The notes below the pieces were generated by a model that was not told the DNA's origin, searched no databases, and saw nothing but the letters and a program-made list of their open reading frames with translations. Below, piece by piece: positions 30,859 through 41,837 of a stretch of DNA of 64,000 bases; within the stretch, counting starts at the first letter, position 1; the number at the start of each line of letters is the position of its first letter. The stretch is taken from NCBI GenBank assembly GCA_030737835.1, contig CM060849.1, positions 2,046,001 to 2,110,000 of the forward strand, read 5' to 3'. The stretch is from Acorus gramineus. Lineage: Eukaryota > Streptophyta > Magnoliopsida > Acorales > Acoraceae. The position numbers and the translations under genes are program-made.

Positions 30859-32110
30859 ATGCCTCCTCGTAGAGGAATGCGTGGACGTGGTCCCTCTCGG
30901 CCTTTGGAGGTTCCCGGACCTACCAGAGGCGAGGATGCTACTGGAGAGTCCTCGGCTATGGGGCCAGGACTGGCGCAGGAGCCTCCTGCATGGGAGCGTG
31001 CTTACGCTCGTATAGTAGATCTGGTGGAGACTCAGACCAGAGCACTAGAGGCCCAGACTAGGGCATTAGCTGAGCATGGACGAGAGATTCAGGAGCTGAG
31101 GGCGGCCCGCGAGGCAGTTCCACAAGTCCCCTTGGTGGCAGATCCACCGGTGGTGCCCGACGTACCCCCTGTTCCCGTGGTGATTCCGGTGGTGGGAGTT
31201 CAGGATCCCCTGGAGAGGGAGGTGGAGCTAGAGGCTGCAGCACGAGTGCATCAGAGCGGCCTCACTGCCTTTCTGAAGCTCCACCCTCCCGAGTTCCATG
31301 GCCAGACGGCGGATCCCCTTGCCCCTGAGCGTTGGTTGATGGAGGTAGACAAGATCTTCTCGACCATGCACCGCACCGACCGCCAGCGTGTCTCCCTGGC
31401 TACCTTCATGTTGAAGGGTAGCGCCGCCGACTGGTGGGCTACCCGATCGGTGGACATCCCCGAGGGAGATGAGTGACTTCTATGGGCGGGGTTCTGGAGA
31501 TACTACCTGGAGGAGTACTTCCCGTTTTTGACACGCCAGATCGTGATGCGAGAGTTCAAGCAGCTGACGCAGGGCTCCATGTCAGTCGCTGACTACTCCA
31601 CACGCTTCACGAGGCTTTCCAGGTTCGCCCCCGCCTTGGTTATGGATGAGGAGACGCGGTGTCGTCGTTTTGAGATGGGTCTCATTAGCACCATCCGGGT
31701 GCATGTCACCTCGCAGGCGTTCACGAGGTACTCAAACTTGATGTCTCGGGCGAAGACAGTCGAGCGAGACCTTGGGGTCCCTTTGGGAGTTCCAACCCCT
31801 TCTGCAAACCAGAGACCCCCCAGGAGCCAGGACCAGGGACATCACAAGAAGAAGCAGCCCCGCTTTGATCAGTCAGCGGCTGCCGCTACTCCAGTCGGTG
31901 TGGTGCCAGTGCGAGGTCCAGCACCCATTGCGGTAGTACTAGTCCGGCCAGGCAACCGGAGATGTTGGCCGACCCCATGTGCTCCACCCGCAGCAGCTGC
32001 CGTACCAGCAACAGCAGCCACACTAGCAGCATCAGCCACAGGGTGGTCGAGTTGACCAGAGGAGGCAGCCAGTGCAGCCTGCGAGGCGTGCCCCTGCTCC
32101 TCAGCCGTAG
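30859..32110 (+). pseudogene. gag: T4 gag (broken)
   Basis: Starts MPPRRGMRG 108 nt after the primer site. Order: basic N-terminus, acidic Gly-rich segment, probable coiled coil (residues about 50-90), Pro/Val linker, gag core (FHGQTADPLAPERWL, then the SVDIPEG segment). A stop at 31474-31476 (TGA where T6 has CGA) ends the first 205 residues; the same frame resumes with RQIVMREFKQLTQGSMSVAD and the rest of the capsid. The nucleocapsid zinc knuckle is gone: about 55 bp are deleted at 31960-31964 between GATG repeats, which also shifts the frame. A third lesion is TAG at 32108-32110 (CAG in relatives). The product would assemble poorly and lack the RNA-binding finger. Confidence 0.92.
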
Positions 32111-35100
32111 TTTGTTCAGGGTCGAGTTGCAGCACTTTCAGCCGAGGAGGCGCAAGCTTCGGGTAGCGTGGTCCGAGGTATTGTTTTGATCTCCCAGCTC
32201 CCTGCATATGTGTTATTTGATTCCGGAGCCACGCACTCGTTCGTGTCTCCTATTTTTGCGAGACGGATGGGCGTGGCGTCTGCCCCTCTTGATGTTATGC
32301 TGGAGATATCATTGCCCGTCGGAGACCGTATTCTCCTCCGTTCTGTTTACCGAGGGTGTACCGTGGTGATTGCGGAGCATGAGTTTCCAGTAGAGTTGGT
32401 AGAGCTCGCCATGACGGACTTCGATGCCATCCTAGGAATGGATTGGCTCTCAGCTAGTCACGCCAGCATCGACTGTTTTGCGAAGTCGGTGTCTTTCCAC
32501 CTTCCGGGTCGGAGGTCTTTCCAGTTCGTGGGCGATCGTGACATAGCCCCTTTGGGGTTCGTGTCATCTATCCAGGCATGGAGACTCCTTCAGGGAGGAT
32601 GTGAGGGCTTTCTGGCGTATATTGCTGAGGAGGACGCACCACTGCGGGCAGATATCAGTCAGACTCCGATCGTGGTGGAATATCCAGAGGTTTTCCCCGA
32701 TGATCTTCCGGGATTACCGCCGGATCGCGCGATCGAGTTTGAGATTAATCTAATTCCGGGGACCGAGCCGATTTCGAGAGCTCTGTACCGGATGGCCCCA
32801 GCAGAGCTGAAGGTGCTCAAGGAGCAGTTGGAGGAGTTGCTCGAGAAGGGCTTCGCACGTCCGAGTGTTTCTCCGTGGGGAGCCCCTGTTTTGTTCGTGC
32901 GGAAGAAGGACGGTTCGCTGCGGCTTTGTATTGATTACAGGCAGCTGAACAAGCGGACTGTGAAGAACAAGTACCCCTTGCCACGGATTGACGATCTGTT
33001 TGACCAGCTCCAGGGAGCGCGTGTCTTTTCTAAGATCAATCTCCGTTCGGGCTACTATCAGCTGAAGATCTGGGAGTCAGATATTCTGAAGACGGCCTTT
33101 CGTACCCGTTATGGGCACTACGAGTTCCGAGTACTGCCGTTTGGGTTGACGAATGTGCCGACAGCCTTCATGGATCTGATGAACCGGGTGTTTCGGCCCT
33201 TCCTCGACTCCTTCGTAGTAGTCTTCATCGATGATATTCTGGTGCACTCGAGGAGTCTTGAGGAGCACGCTGACCATCTCCGCACTGTCTTGGAGACTTT
33301 GGCCCGACATCAGTTGTTCGCCAAGTTCAATAAGTGTGAGTTTTGGTTGGAGCGTATGGCCTTTCTAGGCCACGTGATTTCCGGTGAGGGCATATTTGTG
33401 GACCCGGACAAGACGCTCACCGTGTCGAATTGGCGTCGACCGTCGAACCCCACAGAGATTCGGAGCTTCCTGGGTTTAGCGGGTTATTATCGGAGGTTTG
33501 TCGAGGGTTTCTCGAAGATAGCTGTTCCTCTGACCCGCCTCACTCGGAAGGATGTCCGGTTCGAGTGGTCCCCAGCTTGCGAGGAGAGCTTCCTGGAGTT
33601 GAAGCGAAGGCTCACCTCAGCGCCAGTTCTTACCATTCCGTCTGGGAGTGGTGGATTCGCAGTCTACTCCGATGCATCGCGGCTGGGTGTGGGTTGCATC
33701 CTGATGCAGTACGGTAAGGTTGTGGCTTACGCGTCGCGTCAGTTGAAGCCCCATGAGCAGAATTACCCCACCCACGACTTAGAGTTAGCAGCGATCATCT
33801 TTGCGCTGAAGATGTGGAGGCACTACCTCTATGGCGAGGAGTTCGAGCTCTTCACTGATCACAAGAGCTTGACTTACTTGCAGTCCCAGCCGGAGCTCAA
33901 CATGCGTCAGAGACGTTGGGTTGAGTTCCTGAAGGACTATGATTGTGACATCGCTTACCATCCGGGTAAGGCGAATGTCGTGGCCGATGCTCTCAGCAGG
34001 CAGCCCTTGGGCATGGCCGCCCACTTGGCTGTACGTCGTTGGAGGCTTCTGGAGGAGGCAGCTTGCTGGATCAGCGTTCGAGAGACACTTGCGGGTGGCT
34101 TTTTGGCCAGGCTAGTGGTGCAGCCCGTTCTTCTCGACGAGATCCGCACGGCTTAGGGGCAGGATCCTCACTTTCTAGTCCTCTCTGAAGGCGTCGCCCG
34201 GGGCGAGCGTCTGGACTACCAGATTCGCGAGGACGGAATCCTGCGGTTCAGAGGTCGAGTATGCATTCCTGACGACGCAGAGCTGAAGCAGAAGATCTTG
34301 GACGAGGCCCATCGTTCGAGGTACACAGTGCATCCTGGTGGCACGAAGATGTACAGGGGCCTTCGTCGTGGCTACTGGTGGCGCGGGATGAAGATGGATA
34401 TTGCCCTTTCGTTGCCCGTTGCTTGGTATGCCAGCAGGTGAAGTCGGAACATCAGCGTCCTGCGGGGAAGCTGCAGTCCATTGAGATTCCTCAGTGGAAG
34501 TGGGAGCAGATCACCATGGACTTCGTTTCGGGCTTGCCGAGGTCACGTTCGGGTCGCGATGCCATCTGGGTAATCGTCGACCGACTGACTAAGTCCGCTC
34601 ATTTCCTCCCCATTCGACTCACCGATTCTCTGGACACCCTGGCGCAGTTGTTTGTCTCCGAGATTGTTCGTCTCCATGGCACTCCCGTCAGCATCATTTC
34701 TGATAGAGACGCGAGATTTACTTCGAGGTTCTGGCGTAGCCTTCAGCACGCCCTTGGTACGAACCTCCACTTCAGTACAGCGTTTCATCCGCAGACGGAC
34801 GGCCAGTCGGAGAGGACGATTCAGACCCTGGAGGACATGCTGCGAGCTTGCGTTCTCGACTTTGGGGGCAGTTGGGAGAGGCATCTTCCGTTGGTGGAGT
34901 TTGCCTACAACAACAGCTACCACTCGAGTATCCGGATGGCACCATATGAAGCGCTCTATGGCCGCAGCTGCAGGTCCCCCTTGTGTTGGGACGAGGTCGG
35001 AGAGCGCCAGTTGGAGGGACCAGAGATCATCCACCAGACCTCAGAGATGGTCAAGACGATTCGCGAGCGTATCCGAGTCGCTCAGAGCCGTCAGAAGAGC

Positions 35101-35559
35101 TACGCCGATCGTCGTCGCCGTGAGCTCGCCTTCGAGGTTGGTGACCATGTTTTCCTGAAGGTGTCCCCGATGAAGGGCATCTTCCGTTTCGGTGTGCGGG
35201 GCAAGCTGAGTCCGCGTTTCATTGGGCCGTTTCTCATCCTCGAGCGGGTTGGAGAGGTGGCCTATCGCATAGCCCTGCCCCCACAGTTGGCTCAGGCCCA
35301 TGACGTCTTCCATGTCTCGCAGCTGAGGCGTTACGTCCACGATCCTGCTCACGTTATTCCGTTCGAGCCGCTCGTCTTCGAGCCGGACTTGTCATTCGTG
35401 GAGCAGCCGATCGAGATCCTGGACCGACGCGAGAAGAGGCTCCGCACCAAGACCGTCCAGCTGGTCAAGGTGCGATGGCAGCACCGTTCTGGTGCCGAGG
35501 CCACTTGGGAGCGAGAGGACGCCATGCGTGGCGCATATCCGCATCTTTTCCCTTCCTAG
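32111..35559 (+). pseudogene. pol: T4 pol: protease, RT, RNase H, integrase (two lesions)
   Basis: The longest pol in the window. First open stretch to 34156 (662 residues counted from 32168): aspartic protease [13 protein letters not shown] (Asp at residue 18), RT with [18 protein letters not shown] and catalytic FIDD (Asp 355/356), RNase H with YSDAS (Asp 502) and TDHKSL, and [18 protein letters not shown] at 34154-34156 (CAG in T6) stops it. Then the integrase zinc finger, a 1-bp deletion near 34400-34405, and the core with the D,D,E residues in TMDFVSG, SDRDARF and GQSERT. The C-terminal tail [18 protein letters not shown] resembles the chromodomain-like end of Tekay/Del elements, thought to guide insertion to heterochromatin. 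With one stop and one frameshift it could not encode a full polyprotein. Confidence 0.95.
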
Positions 35560-35594
35560 ATGTTTTTGTATTTATTTTGTGGACAAAATTTCCT

Positions 35595-35607
35595 AAGGGG
35601 GGAAGAA
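35595..35607 (+). other. T4 polypurine tract
   Basis: AAGGGGGGAAGAA immediately before the 3' LTR. Confidence 0.92.
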
Positions 35608-37814
35608 TGTTATATATGTGTCACTTTTAGCCTTCTGGTCACCTTTGGGACATTTCTGGCAGTTTTTCAACTTTTTCTTTTTTCGATCGGAACCGCTAAA
35701 ATTTTGGACTTTTAGCTATCATCATGAGCTTGAGAACTCCGATTGAAAATCTAACTGCACATTATGTGTCCTGGTGCCATTTCAAACCACTCACGAAAAT
35801 TTCATCGAATTCCGGTAACGTTCAGAATTTGGTAGTTCCGAATCGTATCCGGGTTTTGACCGAGTGGGAATGTCAAAGGGGGACTTGACCAAGTCAAAGA
35901 TGACTTTGACCAAGTCAAGTTTGACCATTGACTTGGTCAAATGATTTTGTTTGTTTGTGTGGTTGGGTTGACTCAAAGTCAAACACCAAAAACTTAATTT
36001 TTCCTAAGTGTGTGAGTGTGTGTGTGTGTGTGTGTGACCCCTTTGGACGTCCCCTTCCCTTCTCTTCTCTTCTCATCTCTTCTTCTCTCTCTCACACACA
36101 AATCCTCTCATCCCTCTTGTTATTTCCTCCATTAGAGGTAGTAGGAGGAGTTGAAATAGAAAGCCATTGAAGGGAAAAAGAAAAGTAGGGTTTCAATCTA
36201 TCTTTCCATGTTGTTTGTTTTGACTTCCCCTTTGTTTACCTCCCTCTCATGGCTTCCTTTTCCCCCCCTGTTTTCAGCCATTTTAGGGCTGAGGCGTTGG
36301 TGGTGGCGGTGGTGGCGATTTGGTGCGCGAAGGGCACCTGAGTTCCTCCCTTTGTTCTTCCTCTCTTTGGGTAAGTCTTCCTTCTCCTCCCTATGCTTGT
36401 TTAGATGCCTTTTTAGGGTGTGTAATTGGGTATGCATGCTATGCATGGGTGTTAGGGGGTGTGGGAGGGCTGAGGAGTGGGTGGAAGGGGCTTAGGCGCG
36501 CTTGCGGAGTCATCCGCGCGCGTGTGCGCGCGTCTACACGCGCAGACAGGCACTGGCGCGCGCAGACGGGCGCGCTGGCGAGCGCGTCTGCGCGTACTCT
36601 GCACGCGCAGACAGGCGCTGGCAAGAGCAGACGGGCGTGCTGGCGAGCGCGCGCGCGTACGCGCAGACGCGCGGGGTGCTGCGCGGGCACGCAGTGCGCG
36701 CGGGGTGCTGCGCGGGCGCGCAGTGCGCGTGGGTACGCGCTGGCTGGGCGCGCGGGTAAGGGCGAGGCAGTGCGTTTGGGGCACAGGGGAGCGTGCGGGC
36801 ATGCGCATTCGTGTGTGCGCGTGCGGGTGGCCATGCGTATGGCTGCCCGAGGGTTCGGGAGAGTGTTCGGGCACTCGGACTAGCGAGCGTACGCACGTGC
36901 TCACGTGCGTGCAGGCCCGTATGCATGCTTGTCCGAGTGTTGGGTATTTCTAGTAAATTTCTTATGTATTTGTGTAGTTTACTCACCGTATTGAATGCCT
37001 ATGTCTTGCAGATCTTGACGGGTGGTCACGCAACGACCCGGGTTTCGGTGAGTGGGACAATCCAACCCAGTAGGGAGGCATTCAATGCACGTAGGCGTGC
37101 ATTGCCCTCCCCTGGGGCACCATAATTGCATATTAACTAGTAACAAATGTAAACTATGCATGCATGATTAATATGATGTATCCATGCCACCTTAGAATTG
37201 TATGCTAGGGATATGCACCCATATATCATGTATAGAGGCCTACACATGCCGAGACACCAAGCCCCGAACTATTCCCATCTAGTTTAATCTAATTAAATCA
37301 AATGAGGGCATTTAGTTACAAGCATGCCTTAGAGAATATTATAACCTTGTTGTTATAATATATGTCTCCCCGCATCTTAGTTATGCGCCCTGGAGGAATT
37401 CTTGAGAATTCATGACATTAGTAGAGTTACAATCGGTGTCGACAGATCCAAGAGGATCGTATCCGTGTGAGTAGGTTGTCTTCTCCTTTTGGTTGGATCC
37501 GATGTAGGGACTCCCCGGCGTTGGCTGGCCTGACAGAGGGCTCCCATTCATAGGTACCTCCGATGCGTCGGTCAGTACTAATAGTGGGAGTATACCAGGT
37601 GGAGGCTACGAGGGTGGGAGAGGCTACCGGGTGGACCAGGGGTGGAGAGCGGTCTAGTATGCCCCAAGAGGCCCATGTCACCCCCCAGAAAGGGTGAGGG
37701 TGAGGGGGGAGGTGGGTTGGCGATGAAACGACCCACTAGAATGTGTAGTTGCTCCCGTGTTAGGGGCTATAAATTATATAAGGTTAATATGAATGGTGAT
37801 GCATGGATTGTGCT
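35608..37814 (+). repeat. T4 3' LTR, first part
   Basis: Matches the 5' LTR up to the position of 30311. A (GT)n run lies at 36015-36036 and the CpG-rich tract (36490-36930) is rearranged relative to the 5' copy. The LTR breaks off at GATTGTGCT. Confidence 0.92.
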
Positions 37815-40800
37815 ACAAAAACTTGATTGAATATTTAAGTTGTTATTAATTACCGCAAGTGCACGGATCGTTACAGAAGTATAGATCTAGCAAATACGGG
37901 TCGAACCCACAGAGAATTGTTCAAATCAAATTATTAATCAATTTAACTAATCGAACTAGAAAGAAAGATTGATGAAGTTATTTATTTATTTATTATTATT
38001 ATTAAAAAGAGAATATTATTATGAAAAGATAACTAGGGTTTTAGAATCCACCATGCAATACCAATTTAGGAATTATATTCAAATATGAAACTCCACCATA
38101 TAACTCAATCAATATTGACGTTAATCAAATACCAATCGGAAAATAAATATTTAAAATCATATTAATTATTTCATAAAATCATATTTGAAATCAAAACAAT
38201 CATCTCAACATTCACATATTAGGAAGAGAATAAGATATCAAATAGTTAACCAAGCATACCCTATCAAACCCTAAATAAGAGATCCTTGAAGATGATTCTA
38301 CAATTAAAAATCTTGATTTATGAAAATCCAATAGAATGATCTATCTCCCTTCCCTTTATAAAATCTACCAACTCAATATTCAACATGTTAAGAAGAGCAT
38401 AAAATATCATAGAACTTAATCAAAGCATATTTTATCAAATCAAATACAAGAGATTTTTGAAGAAGGTATTAAAAATTCACACAAAAGGTTTCAAAAGAGA
38501 ATTGAAGGAGAGATTGATAAGCAATAAAGCAAACAATATGGAGAATTCAAATCTAAATATAAAATCCTAAACTAACATTGCATGGTTTCATCTTCAACCC
38601 TAGTTGAAGATTTAGCTACTACAAAACATGATCAAATAAAATAAAAAATAAAAGACATCATATTATTAAAAAATTCTTGAAAATAAAAACACAAAATTAA
38701 TATTAAAATTCAGATCTAATAGAATACAAGAAAGAATCAAAATATATAAGAGGAAAAGAAAAACAAAAACAAAGCAAAACTCTTGAATTCTTCTTCTCCT
38801 TTTGATTGTCTTTGTGCCTCCTGGTTGTTTACCAATGTGGAAGATATTTAGGTCAACTGTCATATTTCCAAAAGATAATTTCATCAATCCATTTCGACAG
38901 TTAATCAAAGCATTAGACGTAGCCAGGAATGGTCTGCCTAAAATTACAGGAATTTGCCCTTTAGGGTTTAGAACAGGTTGGGTTTCTAAAACTATAAAGT
39001 CAACAGGAAAGATGAAATCCCCAACCTTAATCAAGACATCCTCAATGACTCCTTTAGGAATTTTCACAGATCGGTCTGCTAATTGTAAGGTCACTGGGGT
39101 AGGCCTCAATTCTCCTATGCCTAACTGTTTGTACACTGAATAGGGCAATAGATTTACACTCGCACCTAAGTCCAACAAAGCTCGATCAATACGAGTGTCT
39201 CCAATCACACATGAAATGGTGGGACAACCTGGGTCCTTATACTTGATTGGAGTTTCACATGAAAGAATGGAGCTTACATGGGATGCTAGGAAAGCTTTCT
39301 TGGGTACATTATTGGTCCTCTTTTGGGTGCATAAGTCCTTCAAAAATTTAGCATAGGCTGGTACCTGTTGGATAGCATCTAGGAGCGGAATGTTCACGCG
39401 AACTTGCTTAAACACCTCTAAAATTTTATCTAGCTGGGCAGATTTCTTAGTTGAACCTAATCGCTGAGGATATAGGGCTTTGGGAACATAAACTCTCTCA
39501 GGAGAATCATTGGGCTTTGCTTTCTCTGGGATGGATGGGCTATGCGGGATGGGTTTAGAATTTGGGTCCTCATGAATAAATTTGGGCTTATCCTTATCAT
39601 CTTCAACATCATTGCTAGGCATAAAAACCTTGTTGTCCACTTGTCTACCAGACCTAAGAGTAGTGATTGCATTAACCTGGTTGGACTGGTTACTAGAAGA
39701 ATCTTGGATTTGTCCTTGAAGAATGGGTCCTCTAGGGTTGGGTTCAGGTTGACTAGGAAACTTTCCTTTCTCTCTCTCACTCATGGTGGTGGCCAATTGA
39801 CCAACTTGAATCTCGAGACGAGAGATTGCCTGGGTGGTGGATTGAAGGATTTGCCCTGTAGATTGCATAAATTGATTCAAAGTGGCAGACATCTGGGAGG
39901 ATGATTGAGTTAAATTTTGAGTGGACTTCATAAGAACATCTAACCCTTTCTCTAAGGAGGAGAACTTCTTCTCGTTTTCTATTTGAAAACCAGGCGGAGG
40001 AAATGGAGTAACAGTGGGTCCTAAGTTAGGTCTAAGATTCATGAGAGCTTGAGGAGGTCCCTGTGGGCCTCCCTGATGTGGGCCTTGAGTCCATGACAGA
40101 TTTGGATGATTCCTCCATCCAGGATTATAAGTTTGAGCATATGGATCATTTTTCCTCCATTGTAAGCTATTGGCATGTTCGGCCCAACTTTCCTTGTGGG
40201 ATGACAGGGAAGGACAGTCTTCCACTAGGTGATTTGAAGATTTACATAAAATGCAGACAGTAGTAGGGGTAGAGGTGGAGAGTTGATTAACAGAATCTTG
40301 ATTTGGTTTCATCTCTAGGGCCTCTACTCTACGAATGAGAGATGTAAACTTAGCTTCAGACTCAAAGCTACTATCAATGAAATGAATACCTCCCTTAGAA
40401 GGTATGGGTTTCTCAGGCTCTCTAATTGTCTCCCACTGCATGGATTTTTCAGCTACTTCTTCCAGAAATGCCCATGCCTCAGTTTCATTTTTATTAGTAA
40501 ATTCACCACTACACATTGATTCAACCATAGTCTTTGTGGTGTAATTCAAACCTTCATATATAATTTGCACTAACCTCCAAACCTCAAATCCATGATGAGG
40601 ACATTGCAACAACAAGTCCTTGAATCTCTCTAAATATCTCCATAAAGATTCTCCATCCTTTTGAATGAATTGATTTATATTCATGCGAATCTTAGCAGTT
40701 TTATGATTAGGAAAGAACTTCTTCAAAAATATCATAACTAGTTGATCCCAAGTGTTGATAGAATTTGCAGGTAGGGCATACAACCAATTTTTAGCATTAT

Positions 40801-41837
40801 CTTTGAGGGAGAAGTTGATTAACCTCAACCGGATGGAATCATTAGTTAGTTGTTGAAGTTTTAGTGTGGAACAAACTTCTTCAAATTCCCTAATAAAAAG
40901 ATATGGATCTTCAGATCCATCAAATTTTGGAAGCATATTAATCATCCCAGGCTTGATCTCAAAGTTGTTAGCATTGGTTGTTGGTAACACAATGCATGAG
41001 GGTTGCGTAGTTCTAGATGGATACATGTAATCCTTCAAGGTCTTTGGAATAGCAGCTCCTGTGTTATCCATAGTGATGGTTGGTTCAGATGAAATCACGG
41101 GATAATCAAGTGTATTAATACGAATCAATCGGTTTTTAGAATCCCTAGACCAAATGCTCATAAATCAAAATACCCCAAATCATAGACATATTTCAACAAT
41201 CAACAAATTAGGATTTATCTTGTTAAGTGAGGGAAGATGATTTTTAAGAGATCTAGTCTTGAGGATGTTCCTCCCTAAATGGACAGCTCCTAACTGTTCC
41301 AAGATAAACCTCAAGTTTACCAGTTTATGATCAACCACCCAACAACCAGGAAAGTGTAAAGGATTAGTGGGGGGTCTTCCACACTTTCGCGTGTTCCTCA
41401 ATTAAGTAACCACGTCCTTTAAGGTAGAAACCTTATGAAATCACTTTCCTAGACATCATTAAATGGTTAATTGCTCACTGGAGTATCTCTTGGCGTCTCT
41501 TGTCTTATTGAGCTCAAAAACCTAGGGCCAAGTCTAATTCATTTTAATTTAATTAGGCTCATGGGTTTGACAAATGCTCAAGATGATGATTTGTGGGCCA
41601 AGGAAGGGTGATGAAATCCCCACCTTATGTTATATGGAACAACCCTTAGATGGATTAGTTAATGTATGCTAATTGAAAAATGCACACACGAAAATCCCGA
41701 TCAACCCCAAAAATAACCCACTTGCAGAAGATTCGTGGGTGAATGAAATACTCACAACTCACACACAGTGAGGGAAGAATTAAATCCACTTTTAGCCATG
41801 ATGAAATGGTTCACCTTATGGGATTGCCTTTGAACAC
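37815..41837 (-). mobile_element. Gag-protease-only Ty3/gypsy block (Athila/Tat-like, TR-GAG-like)
   Basis: AT-rich sequence unlike its GC-rich surroundings, carrying one 831-residue gag-protease frame and no RT or integrase. The segment near 37855-37920 (GCAAGTGCACGGATCGTTACA, then GGGTCGAACCCACAGAGAA) resembles a motif I associate with Athila-like and gag-only plant elements. I could not find matching LTRs, a primer site or a target duplication; about 97 bp of the T4 LTR and the first bases of S3 are missing at its edges. It may be a truncated element or a piece moved in by repair. Non-coding parts are 37815-38665 and 41162-41837. Confidence 0.7.
38666..41161 (-). CDS. gag-pro: Gag-protease polyprotein, intact 831-residue frame
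   Basis: Uninterrupted minus-strand frame, start ATG at 41161. Gag core at residues about 80-230 (NWLYALPANSINTWDQL, YLERFKDLLLQCPHHGFEVW); CCHC zinc knuckle at 302-315 (C-X2-C-X4-H-X4-C); Pro/Gly-rich stretch 345-390; probable coiled coil 395-460 ending ISRLEIQVGQLA, a phrase typical of Athila/Tat-type gag; aspartic protease about 645-750 with LLDLGASVNLLP (Asp 663; DLGA in place of DTGA or DSGA). The last 40 or so residues are strongly hydrophobic and rich in Phe/Leu/Ile; they may be real or just read-through into T-rich non-coding sequence. There is no RT, RNase H or integrase, so movement would need enzymes in trans. It is the only long intact reading frame in the window and its codon use is AT-rich, unlike the chromovirus genes. 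Confidence 0.9.
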   Translation of the reverse strand: MSIWSRDSKNRLIRINTLDYPVISSEPTITMDNTGAAIPKTLKDYMYPSRTTQPSCIVLPTTNANNFEIKPGMINMLPKFDGSEDPYLFIREFEEVCSTLKLQQLTNDSIRLRLINFSLKDNAKNWLYALPANSINTWDQLVMIFLKKFFPNHKTAKIRMNINQFIQKDGESLWRYLERFKDLLLQCPHHGFEVWRLVQIIYEGLNYTTKTMVESMCSGEFTNKNETEAWAFLEEVAEKSMQWETIREPEKPIPSKGGIHFIDSSFESEAKFTSLIRRVEALEMKPNQDSVNQLSTSTPTTVCILCKSSNHLVEDCPSLSSHKESWAEHANSLQWRKNDPYAQTYNPGWRNHPNLSWTQGPHQGGPQGPPQALMNLRPNLGPTVTPFPPPGFQIENEKKFSSLEKGLDVLMKSTQNLTQSSSQMSATLNQFMQSTGQILQSTTQAISRLEIQVGQLATTMSEREKGKFPSQPEPNPRGPILQGQIQDSSSNQSNQVNAITTLRSGRQVDNKVFMPSNDVEDDKDKPKFIHEDPNSKPIPHSPSIPEKAKPNDSPERVYVPKALYPQRLGSTKKSAQLDKILEVFKQVRVNIPLLDAIQQVPAYAKFLKDLCTQKRTNNVPKKAFLASHVSSILSCETPIKYKDPGCPTISCVIGDTRIDRALLDLGASVNLLPYSVYKQLGIGELRPTPVTLQLADRSVKIPKGVIEDVLIKVGDFIFPVDFIVLETQPVLNPKGQIPVILGRPFLATSNALINCRNGLMKLSFGNMTVDLNIFHIGKQPGGTKTIKRRRRIQEFCFVFVFLFLLYILILSCILLDLNFNINFVFLFSRIF

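Noticed and set aside
33430..33717. Shadow frames inside pol (also 262-645, 34543-35034, 60013-60291 and others).
   Set aside because: They overlap the well-supported pol frames in T1, T4 and T6 and have no domains of their own.
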